Positions 1-9,674 of a DNA stretch of 64,000 nt are shown here, in pieces. The notes beneath the pieces are model-generated. The model worked only from the letters and a program-made list of their open reading frames with translations. It had not been told where the DNA came from and did no database searches. A program made the translations under genes and the position numbers. The stretch lies in the NCBI GenBank assembly GCA_034231615.1, contig CM067311.1:20526173-20590172 (forward strand), given 5' to 3'. The stretch's first letter is position 1. Each line of letters begins with the position of its first letter. This DNA comes from Meghimatium bilineatum (lineage: Eukaryota; Mollusca; Gastropoda; Stylommatophora; Philomycidae).

Positions 1-599
1 CTACACCAGAATTTGTAGTCTGGACACACGCATTTGGTGTATTCCAGCTTAATACGTTAGAACTCGGTGTATTCTGGTATACTACTCACAAATTGGGTGT
101 ACTGCAGCTTACTACACCAGAAATTGTAGTCTGAACACACGAATTTGGTGTATTCCAGCTTACTACGTTAGAACTCGGTGTATTCTGGCATATTACTCAG
201 AAATTCATTGTACTGAAGCTTACAACACTAGAATTGAGTGTATTCTGGCCTATTACACATGACATCATTGTTTTGCAGCTTGAAACGTAAGAAAACTGGC
301 GTACTGCACACAAATTAGGTCTCTTGCTGTTTGGTACGTCAAAACTCAATGTTCTGTGGAATATTACTCACAAATTAGGTGTACTGCAGCTTACTACACC
401 AGAATGTGTAGTCTGGACACACGCATTTGGTGTATTCCAGCTTACTACGTTAGAACTCAGTGTTTTCTGACATATTACTCACAAATTCATTGTACTGAAG
501 CTTACAACACTAGAGTTGAGTGTATTCTGGCCTATTATACATGATTCTGTTGTATTGCAGCATAATTCGTCAGAATACTGGCGTATTACACACAAATTA

Positions 600-627
600 G
601 GTCTTGCTGTTTAGTATGTCAAAACTC
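600..627 (+). repeat. Exemplar short (28-bp) unit i with frameshift and stop
   Basis: The long unit i begins ggtctcttgctgttt (30 bp); the short form begins ggtcttgctgttt and is 28 bp. The 2-bp loss shifts the main reading frame, which then meets TAG (gctgtttagtatg) within the unit. In a sub-type (for example 2383, 9903, 12073, 13686) the TAG is replaced by tttattatg, and the frame runs on in the alternative phase. The short form is spread through the array and explains the many cassette lengths that are 2 bp below the expected value (280, 391, 502, 160). Confidence 0.92.
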
Positions 628-1432
628 AGTGTTTTCTGGCATATTACTCACGAATTTGGTTTACTGCAGCTTACTACAGCAGAATTTGTAGTCTGGACAC
701 ACGCATTTGGTGTATTCCAGCGTACTACGTTAGAAGTCGGTGTTTTCTGGCATATTACTCACAAATTCATTGTACTGAAGCTTACAACACTAGAATTGAG
801 TGTATTCTGGCCTATTACACATGACATCATTGTTTTGCAGCTTGAAACGTAAGAAAACTGGCGTACTGCACACAAATTAGGTCTCTTGCTGTGTGGTACG
901 TCAAAACTCAATGTTCTGTGGAATATTACTCACAAATTAGGTGTACTGCAGCTTACTACACCAGAATGTGTAGTCTGGACACACGCATTTGGTGTATTCA
1001 AGCTTAATACTTTAGAACTCGTTGTTTTCTGGCATATTACTCACAAATTGGGTGTACTGCAGCTTACTACACCAGAATTTGTAGTCTGGACACACGCATT
1101 TGGTGTATTCCAGCTTACTACGTTAGAACTCGGTGTTTTTTGGCATATTACTGACAAATTCATTGTACTGAAGCTTACTACACTAGAATTGATTGTATTC
1201 TGGCCTATTATATATGATTCTGTTGTATTGCAGCATAATACGTCAGAATACTGGCGTACTACACACAAATTAGGTCTTGCTGTTTAGTATGTCAAAACTC
1301 AGTGTTTTCTGGCATATTACTCACAAATTGGGTGTACTGCAGCTTACTACACCAGAATTTGTAGTCTGGACACACGCATTAGGTGTATTCAAGCTTAATA
1401 CGTAAGAACACTGGCGTATTGCACACAAATTA

Positions 1433-1818
1433 GGTCTCTTGCTGTTTAGTACGTCAAAACAGTGTTCTGTGGAATATTACAAATTGGGTGTACTGCAGCT
1501 TACTACACCAGAATTTGTAGTCTGGACACACACATTTGGTGTATTCCAGCTTACTACGTTAGAACTCGGTGTTTTCTGGCATATTACTCACAAATTGGGT
1601 GTACTGCAGCTTACTACACAGAATTTGTAGTCTGGACACACGCATTTGGTGTATTCCAGCTTACTACGTTAGAACTCGGTGTTTTCTGGCATATTACTCA
1701 CAAATGCATTGTACTGAAGCTTACAACACTAGAATTGAGTGTAATCTGGCATATTACACATGACTTCGTTGTTTTGCAGCTTAATACGTAAGAACACTGG
1801 CATAGTGCACACAAATTA
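1433..1818 (+). repeat. Exemplar 386-bp cassette (393 type with three small deletions)
   Basis: Length is 393 - 7. Three losses account for it: 2 bp at the i/j border (tcaaaacagtg in place of tcaaaactcagtg), 4 bp in j (atattacaaattg in place of atattactcacaaattg), and 1 bp in the second a (ctacacagaattt in place of ctacaccagaattt, about 1618-1620). The first two cancel in frame (-6), the third does not. A related 387-bp form without the last deletion is at 4617-5003 and 7732-8118, and a 276-bp form (282 - 6) at 6512-6787 and many other places. Copies of the 386-bp form follow a 160-bp cassette at 16194, 20794, 41337, 43611, 49434 and 52891. Confidence 0.9.
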
Positions 1819-2100
1819 GGTCTCTTGCTGTTTAGTACGTCAAAACTCAGTGTTCTGTGGTATATTACTCACAAATTTGGTGTACTGCAGCTTACTACAG
1901 CAGAATTTGTAGTCTGGACACACGCATTTGGTGTATTCCAGCGTACTACGTTAGAAGTCGGTGTTTTCTGGCATATTACTCACAAATTCATTGTACTGAA
2001 GCTTACTACACTAGAATTGATTGTATTCTGGCTTATTATACATGATTCTGTTGTATTGCAGCATAATACGTCAGAATACTGGCGTATTACACACAAATTA
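1819..2100 (+). repeat. Exemplar 282-bp cassette (i-j-a-b-c-d-e-f-g-h)
   Basis: This is the ten-unit cassette without an inserted extra 111-bp unit: i 30, j 30, a 30, b 21, c 30, d 30, e 30, f 30, g 30, h 21. It can be read as five Q-W pairs (60+51+60+60+51). In this copy a ends with a 'cagcagaattt' variant, c is the 'ccagcgtactacg' variant and g reads cataatacgtcag, which has no stop, so the frame stays open into the next cassette. Many other spacings of 280 or 282 bp in the window are this type; the 280-bp forms have the 28-bp version of unit i. Confidence 0.92.
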
Positions 2101-2410
2101 GGTCTCTTGCTGTTTGGTACGTCAAAACTCAGTGTTCTGTGGAATATTACTCACAAATTAGGTGTACTGCAGCTTACTACACCAGAATTTGTAGTCTGGA
2201 CACACACATTTGGTGTATTCCAGCTTACTACGTTAGAACTCGGTGTTTTCTGGCATATTACTCACAAATTGGGTGTACTGCAGCTTACTACACTAGAAGT
2301 GATTGTATTCTGGCCTATTATACATGATTCTGTTGTATTGCAGCATAATACGTCAGAATGCTGGCGTATTACACACAAATTAGGTCTTGCTGTTTATTAT
2401 GTCAAAACTC

Positions 2411-2416
2411 TTATTA
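2411..2416 (+). repeat. Unique 6-bp insertion at the i/j border
   Basis: The sequence after aaaactc is ttattatgtgttttttgg instead of agtgttttttgg, giving the single 508-bp cassette (502 + 6) at 2383-2890. The inserted bases resemble the nearby tttattatg of the same short i (2395-2403), so local slippage or template switching is a plausible source. It was not amplified within the window. Confidence 0.85.
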
Positions 2417-3672
2417 TGTGTTTTTTGGCATATTACTCACAAATTGGGTTTACTGCAGCTTACTACACCAGAATTTGTAGTCTGGACACACGCATTTGGT
2501 GTATTCCAGCTTACTACGTTAGAACTCGGTGTTATCTGGCATATTACTCACAAATTGGGTGTACTGCAGCTTACTACACCAGAATTTGTAGTCTGGACAC
2601 ACGCATTTGGTGTATTCCAGCTTAATACGTTAGAACTCGGTGTATTCTGGTATACTACTCACAAATTGGGTGTACTGCAGCTTACTACACCAGAAATTGT
2701 AGTCTGAACACACGAATTTGGTGTATTCCAGCTTACTACGTTAGAACTCGGTGTATTCTGGCATATTACTCAGAAATTCATTGTACTGAAGCTTACTACA
2801 CTAGAATTGATTGTATTCTGGCCTTTTACACATGACTTCGTTGTTTTGCAGATTGATACGTAAGAACACTGGCGAATTACACACAAATTAGGTCTTGCTG
2901 TTTAGTATGTCAAAAGTCAGTGTTTTCTGGCATATTACTCACAAATTGGGTGTACTGCAGCTTACTACACCAGAATTTGTTGTCTGGACACACGCATTTG
3001 GTGTATTCAAGCTTAATACGTTAGAACTCGGTGTTTTCTGGCATATTACTCACAAATTGGGTGTACTGCAGCTTACTACACCAGAATTTGTAGTCTGGAC
3101 ACACGCAATTGGTGTATTCCAGCTTACTACGTTAGAACTCGGTGTTTTCTGGCATATTACTCACAAATTCATTGTACTGAAGCTTACAACACTAGAATTG
3201 AGTGTATTCTGGCATATTACACATGACTTCGTTGTTTTGCAGCTTAATACGTAAGAACACTGGCGAATTGCTCACAAATTAGGTCTCTTGCTGTTTAGTA
3301 CGTCAAAACTCAGTGTTCTGTGAAATATTACTCACAAATTGGGTGTACTGCAGCTTACTACACCAGAATTTGTAGTCTGGACACGCATTTGGTGTATTCA
3401 AGCTTAATACTTTAGAACTCGGTGTTTTCTTGCATATTACTCAGAAATTGGGTGCACTGCAGCTTACTACACCAGAATTTGTAGTCTGGACACACGCATT
3501 TGGTGTATTCCAGCTTACTACGTTAGAACTCGGTGTTTTCTGGCATATTACTCACAAATTCATTGTACTGAAGCTTACAACACTAGAATTGAGTGTATTC
3601 TGGCATATTACACATGACTTCGTTGTTTTGCAGCTTAATACATAAGAACACTGGCGTATTGCACACAAATTA

Positions 3673-4065
3673 GGTCTCTTGCTGTTTAGTACGTCAAAAC
3701 TCAGTGTTCTGTGGAATATTACTCACAAATTGGGTGTACTGCAGCTTACTACACCAGAATTTGTAGTCTGGACACACGCATTTGGTGTATTCCAGCTTAC
3801 TACGTTAGAACTCGGTGTTTTCTGGCATATTACTCACAAATTGGGTGTACTGCAGCTTACTACACCAGAATTTGTAGTCTGGACACACGCATTTGGTGTA
3901 TTCCAGCTTACTACGTTAGAACTCTGTGTTTTCTGGCATATTACTGACAAATTCATTGTACTGAAGCTTACTACACTAGAATTGATTGTATTCTGGCCTA
4001 TTACACATGATTTCGTTGTTTTGCAGATTGATACGTAAGAACACTGGCGTATTACACACAAATTA
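3673..4065 (+). repeat. Exemplar 393-bp cassette (i-j, abcd, abcd, e-f-g-h)
   Basis: Order and positions: i 3673-3702, j 3703-3732, abcd 3733-3843, abcd 3844-3954, e 3955-3984 (core actgaagctt), f 3985-4014 (core ttctggcctatta), g 4015-4044 (ends near acgtaagaacac), h 4045-4065 (21 bp, tggcgtattacacac), then the next i at 4066. It equals the 282-bp cassette plus one 111-bp unit. Unit h matches the last 21 bases of d at 18 of 21 positions, so it is a W unit lacking its first 9 bp. Unit g in this copy contains an in-frame TAA (acgtaag), which closes the forward reading frame. Cassettes of 391 to 395 bp elsewhere are this type with small indels. Confidence 0.93.
3733..3843 (+). repeat. Exemplar 111-bp repeat unit (a-b-c-d, 30+21+30+30)
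   Basis: This is the cleanest copy of the commonest unit and is followed directly by a second copy at 3844-3954. Sub-units: a 3733-3762 (starts ggtgtactgcag), b 3763-3783 (gtagtctggacacac core, only 21 bp), c 3784-3813 (ggtgtattccag, ends gaactc), d 3814-3843 (ggtgttttctggcatatt, ends caaattg). Units a and c are Q type; b and d are W type, b being shortened by about 9 bp. Composition is 27 A, 24 C, 23 G, 37 T. Unit a carries a PstI site (ctgcag), so PstI should cut the array into a ladder with 111-bp steps. In the main frame the four units read as 10-, 7-, 10- and 10-residue peptides beginning GVLQ, VVWT, GVFQ and GVFW. Confidence 0.95.
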
Positions 4066-5283
4066 GGTCTTGCTGTTTAGTATGTCAAAAGCCAGTGTTC
4101 TATGGCATATTACTCACAAATTGGGTGTACTGCAGCTTACTACACCAGAATTTGTAGTCTGGACACACGCATTTGGTGTATTCAAGCTTAATACTTTAGA
4201 ACTCGTTGTTTTCTGGCATATTACTCACAAATTGGGTGTACTGCAGCTTACTACACCAGAATTTGTAGTCTGGACACACGCATTTGGTGTATTCCAGCTT
4301 ACTACGTTAGAACTCGGTGTTTTTTGGCATATTACTGACAAATTCATTGTACTGAAGCTTACTACACTAGAATTGATTGTATTCTGGCCTATTATATATG
4401 ATTCTGTTGTATTGCAGCATAATACGTCAGAATACTGGCGTACTACACACAAATTAGGTCTTGCTGTTTAGTATGTCAAAACTCAGTGTTTTCTGGCATA
4501 TTACTCACAAATTGGGTGTACTGCAGCTTACTACACCAGAATTTGTAGTCTGGACACACGCATTAGGTGTATTCAAGCTTAATACGTAAGAACACTGGCA
4601 TATTGCACACAAATTAGGTCTCTTGCTGTTTAGTACGTCAAAACAGTGTTCTGTGGAATATTACAAATTGGGTGTACTGCAGCTTACTACACCAGAATTT
4701 GTAGTCTGGACACACACATTTGGTGTATTCCAGCTTACTACGTTAGAACTCGGTGTTCTGTGGAATATTACTCACAAATTGGGTGTACTGCAGCTTACTA
4801 CACCAGAATGTGTAGTCTGGACACACGCATTTGGTGTATTCCAGCTTACTACGTTAGAACTCAGTGTTTTCTGACATATTACTCACAAATTCATTGTACT
4901 GAAGCTTACAACACTAGAGTTGAGTGTATTCTGGCCTATTATACATGATTCTGTTGTATTGCAGCATAATTCGTCAGAATACTGGCGTATTACACACAAA
5001 TTAGGTCTTGCTGTTTAGTATGTCAAAACTCAGTGTTTTCTGGCATATTACTCACGAATTTGGTTTACTGCAGCTTACTACAGCAGAATTTGTAGTCTGG
5101 ACACACGCATTTGGTGTATTCCAGCGTACTACGTTAGAAGTCGGTGTTTTCTGGCATATTACTCACAAATTCATTGTACTGAAGCTTACTACACTAGAAT
5201 TGATTGTATTCTGGCCTATTATACATGATTCTGTTGTATTGCAGCATAATACGTCAGAATACTGGCGTATTACACACAAATTA

Positions 5284-5787
5284 GGTCTCTTGCTGTTTGA
5301 TACGTCAAAACTCAGTGTTCTGTGGAATATTACTCACAAATTGGGTGTACTGCAGCTTACTACACCAGAATTTGTAGTCTGGACACACGCATTTGGTGTA
5401 TTCCAGCTTACTACGTTAGAACTCGGTGTTTTCTGGCATATTACTCACAAATTGGGTGTACTGCAGCTTACTACACCAGAATTTGTAGTCTGGACACACG
5501 CATTTGGTGTATTCCAGCTTAATACGTTAGAACTCGGTGTATTCTGGTATACTACTCACAAATTGGGTGTACTGCAGCTTACTACACCAGAAATTGTAGT
5601 CTGAACACACGAATTTGGTGTATTCCAGCTTACTACGTTAGAACTCGGTGTATTCTGGCATATTACTCAGAAATTCATTGTACTGAAGCTTACAACACTA
5701 GAATTGAGTGTATTCTGGCCTATTACACATGACATCATTGTTTTGCAGCTTGAAACGTAAGAAAACTGGCGTACTGCACACAAATTA
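5284..5787 (+). repeat. Exemplar 504-bp cassette (282 plus two 111-bp units)
   Basis: The anchor spacing of 504 bp equals 282 + 2 x 111. The last abcd unit is distinctive: its c is followed by a 'ggtatactac' variant of d, and its final b reads gtctgaacacacgaattt, changing the usual TGG codon to TGA and ending the forward frame. The gtctgaacac variant recurs once near the 3' part of almost every 502/504-bp cassette, so it is a good tag for that cassette type. The 502-bp form (short i) is found at, for example, 9903, 12073, 13686, 17251, 21900 and 60481. Confidence 0.9.
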
Positions 5788-6349
5788 GGTCTCTTGCTGT
5801 TTGGTACGTCAAAACTCAATGTTCTGTGGAATATTACTCACAAATTAGGTGTACTGCAGCTTACTACACCAGAATGTGTAGTCTGGACACACGCATTTGG
5901 TGTATTCCAGCTTACTACGTTAGAACTCAGTGTTTTCTGACATATTACTCACAAATTCATTGTACTGAAGCTTACAACACTAGAGTTGAGTGTATTCTGG
6001 CCTATTATACATGATTCTGTTGTATTGCAGCATAATTCGTCAGAATACTGGCGTATTACACACAAATTAGGTCTTGCTGTTTAGTATGTCAAAACTCAGT
6101 GTTTTCTGGCATATTACTCACGAATTTGGTTTACTGCAGCTTACTACAGCAGAATTTGTAGTCTGGACACACGCATTTAGTGTATTCCAGCGTACTACGT
6201 TAGAAGTCGGTGTTTTCTGGCATATTACTCACAAATTCATTGTACTGAAGCTTACTACACTAGAATTGATTGTATTCTGGCCTATTATACATGATTCTGT
6301 TGTATTGCAGCATAATACGTCAGAATACTGGCGTATTACACACAAATTA

Positions 6350-6511
6350 GGTCTCTTGCTGTTTGATACGTCAAAACTCAGTGTTCTGTGGAATATTACT
6401 CACAAATTGGGTGTACTGTAGCTTACTACACCAGAATTTGTAGTCTGGACACACGCATTTGGTGTATTCCAGCTTACTACGAAAGAACACTGGCGTATTG
6501 CACACAAATTA
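6350..6511 (+). repeat. Exemplar 162-bp cassette (deleted form, i-j-a-b-g-h)
   Basis: The spacing between anchors here is 162 bp, exactly 120 bp less than 282. Units c to f are gone, and a hybrid Q unit (start ggtgtattccag like c, end acgaaagaacac like g) runs straight into h. The simplest reading is an unequal exchange between homologous positions in c and g. The same form with small indels gives 160 bp (e.g. 1273-1432, 4457-4616) and 158 bp (36430-36587); with one or two added 111-bp units it gives 273 bp (e.g. 13137-13409) or 384 bp (56390-56773). This copy also has a unique change of ctgcag to ctgtag near 6417-6422. Confidence 0.9.
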
Positions 6512-6559
6512 GGTCTCTTGCTGTTTAGTACGTCAAAACAGTGTTCTGTGGAATATTAC

Positions 6560-9500
6560 AAATTGGGTGCACTGCAGCTTACTACACCAGAATTTGTAGT
6601 CTGGACACACGCATTTGGTGTATTCCAGCTTACTACGTTAGAACTCGGTGTTTTCTGGCATATTACTCACAAATTCATTGTACTGAAGCTTACAACACTA
6701 GAATTGAGTGTATTCTGGCATATTACACATGACTTCGTTGTTTTGCAGCTTAATACGTAAGAACACTGGCGTATTGCACACAAATTAGGTCTCTTGCTGT
6801 TTAGTACGTCAAAACTCAGTGTTCTGTGGAATATTACTCACAAATTGGGTGTACTGCAGCTTACTACACCAGAATTTGTAGTCTGGACACACGCATTTGG
6901 TGTATTCCAGCTTACTACGTTAGAACTCGGTGTTTTCTGGCATATTACTCACAAATTGGGTGTACTGCAGCTTACTACACCAGAATTTGTAGTCTGGACA
7001 CACGCATTTGGTGTATTCCAGCTTACTACGTTAGAACTCTGTGTTTTCTGGCATATTACTGACAAATTCATTGTACTGAAGCTTACTACACTAGAATTGA
7101 TTGTATTCTGGCCTATTACACATGATTTCGTTGTTTTGCAGATTGATACGTAAGAACACTGGCGTATTACACACAAATTAGGTCTTGCTGTTTAGTATGT
7201 CAAAAGCCAGTGTTCTATGGCATATTACTCACAAATTGGGTGTACTGCAGCTTACTACACCAGAATTTGTAGTCTGGACACACGCATTTGGTGTATTCAA
7301 GCTTAATACTTTAGAACTCGTTGTTTTCTGGCATATTACTCACAAATTGGGTGTACTGCAGCTTACTACACCAGAATTTGTAGTCTGGACACACGCATTT
7401 GGTGTATTCCAGCTTACTACGTTAGAACTCGGTGTTTTTTGGCATATTACTGACAAATTCATTGTACTGAAGCTTACTACACTAGAATTGATTGTATTCT
7501 GGCCTATTATATATGATTCTGTTGTATTGCAGCATAATACGTCAGAATACTGGCGTACTACACACAAATTAGGTCTTGCTGTTTAGTATGTCAAAACTCA
7601 GTGTTTTCTGGCATATTACTCACAAATTGGGTGTACTGCAGCTTACTACACCAGAATTTGTAGTCTGGACACACGCATTAGGTGTATTCAAGCTTAATAC
7701 GTAAGAACACTGGCATATTGCACACAAATTAGGTCTCTTGCTGTTTAGTACGTCAAAACAGTGTTCTGTGGAATATTACAAATTGGGTGTACTGCAGCTT
7801 ACTACACCAGAATTTGTAGTCTGGACACACACATTTGGTGTATTCCAGCTTACTACGTTAGAACTCGGTGTTCTGTGGAATATTACTCACAAATTGGGTG
7901 TACTGCAGCTTACTACACCAGAATGTGTAGTCTGGACACACGCATTTGGTGTATTCCAGCTTACTACGTTAGAACTCAGTGTTTTCTGACATATTACTCA
8001 CAAATTCATTGTACTGAAGCTTACAACACTAGAGTTGAGTGTATTCTGGCCTATTATACATGATTCTGTTGTATTGCAGCATAATTCGTCAGAATACTGG
8101 CGTATTACACACAAATTAGGTCTTGCTGTTTAGTATGTCAAAACTCAGTGTTTTCTGGCATATTACTCACGAATTTGGTTTACTGCAGCTTACTACAGCA
8201 GAATTTGTAGTCTGGACACACGCATTTGGTGTATTCCAGCGTACTACGTTAGAAGTCGGTGTTTTCTGGCATATTACTCACAAATTCATTGTACTGAAGC
8301 TTACTACACTAGAATTGATTGTATTCTGGCCTATTATACATGATTCTGTTGTATTGCAGCATAATACGTCAGAATACTGGCGTATTACACACAAATTAGG
8401 TCTCTTGCTGTTTGATACGTCAAAACTCAGTGTTCTGTGGAATATTACTCACAAATTGGGTGTACTGCAGCTTACTACACCAGAATTTGTAGTCTGGACA
8501 CACGCATTTGGTGTATTCCAGCTTACTACGTTAGAACTCGGTGTTTTCTGGCATATTACTCACAAATTGGGTGTACTGCAGCTTACTACACCAGAATTTG
8601 TAGTCTGGACACACGCATTTGGTGTATTCCAGCTTAATACGTTAGAACTCGGTGTATTCTGGTATACTACTCACAAATTGGGTGTACTGCAGCTTACTAC
8701 ACCAGAAATTGTAGTCTGAACACACGAATTTGGTGTATTCCAGCTTACTACGTTAGAACTCGGTGTATTCTGGCATATTACTCAGAAATTCATTGTACTG
8801 AAGCTTACAACACTAGAATTGAGTGTATTCTGGCCTATTACACATGACATCATTGTTTTGCAGCTTGAAACGTAAGAAAACTGGCGTACTGCACACAAAT
8901 TAGGTCTCTTGCTGTTTGGTACGTCAAAACTCAATGTTCTGTGGAATATTACTCACAAATTAGGTGTACTGCAGCTTACTACACCAGAATGTGTAGTCTG
9001 GACACACGCATTTGGTGTATTCCAGCTTACTACGTTAGAACTCAGTGTTTTCTGACATATTACTCACAAATTCATTGTACTGAAGCTTACAACACTAGAG
9101 TTGAGTGTATTCTGGCCTATTATACATGATTCTGTTGTATTGCAGCATAATTCGTCAGAATACTGGCGTATTACACACAAATTAGGTCTTGCTGTTTAGT
9201 ATGTCAAAACTCAGTGTTTTCTGGCATATTACTCACGAATTTGGTTTACTGCAGCTTACTACAGCAGAATTTGTAGTCTGGACACACGCATTTAGTGTAT
9301 TCCAGCGTACTACGTTAGAAGTTGGTGTTTTCTGGCATATTACTCACAAATTCATTGTACTGAAGCTTACTACACTAGAATTGATTGTATTCTGGCCTAT
9401 TATACATGATTCTGTTGTATTGCAGCATAATACGTCAGAATACTGGCGTATTACACACAAATTAGGTCTCTTGCTGTTTGATACGTCAAAACTCAGTGTT

Positions 9501-9674
9501 CTGTGGAATATTACTCACAAATTGGGTGTACTGCAGCTTACTACACCAGAATTTGTAGTCTGGACACACGCATTTGGTGTATTCCAGCTTACTACGAAAG
9601 AACACTGGCGTATTGCACACAAATTAGGTCTCTTGCTGTTTAGTACGTCAAAACAGTGTTCTGTGGAATATTAC
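6560..9674 (+). repeat. 3115-bp higher-order repeat, copy 2 of 2
   Basis: Same ten-cassette order as the preceding block, with anchors at 6788, 7181, 7572, 7732, 8119, 8399, 8903, 9185, 9465 and 9627. Similarity to the repeat register stops at about 9675, where ggtgt replaces the ggtgc that marks the start of each copy. The catttagtgtattcc variant of b/c appears once in each copy (6175 and 9290 region), confirming the pairing. The 9321 gttggtg change is a CpG to TpG transition private to this copy. Confidence 0.93.

Larger units (their letters stand above)
1..3444 (+). repeat. Mixed cassette region, left end of window
   Basis: The window opens inside unit a of a long cassette. Anchors at 318, 600, 880, 1273, 1433, 1819, 2101, 2383, 2891 and 3282 give cassettes of 282, 280, 393, 160, 386, 282, 282, 508, 391 and 391 bp. 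Bases 1 to about 790 match 5471-6260 (offset 5470), and 886 to about 1630 match 4070-4700 (offset 3184), so the segment is a mosaic of material also present in the 3115-bp blocks. The 508-bp cassette is unique. No gene or other element is visible. Confidence 0.9.
3445..6559 (+). repeat. 3115-bp higher-order repeat, copy 1 of 2
   Basis: This block of ten cassettes (393, 391, 160, 387, 280, 504, 282, 280, 162, 276 bp from the anchor at 3673) is followed by a second copy with the same order; the lengths sum to 3115. The left limit lies where 'aaattgggtgcactg' starts (3445) and matches 6560. Differences seen by eye from copy 2: acataag at about 3639-3645 (copy 2 acgtaag), gtactgtagc near 6414-6423 (copy 2 gtactgcagc) and gtcggtg near 6206 (copy 2 gttggtg near 9321). 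The high similarity indicates a young tandem duplication. Confidence 0.93.

Noticed and set aside
1205-1222. TATA-box-like tattatatatgatt in unit f
   Set aside because: It is a substitution variant of cattatacatgatt repeated with the cassette; no transcription unit or other promoter element accompanies it.
1041-1268. Recurrent 75-codon open frame on the minus strand
   Set aside because: It appears wherever the abcd-e-f-g units have the same order and has no other support; it is a by-product of repetition.
3999-4026. CENP-B-box-like motif at cttcgttg/tttcgttg in units f/g
   Set aside because: Only the TTCG and adjacent bases match; the required downstream A and CGGG positions are not met (ttttgcag follows).
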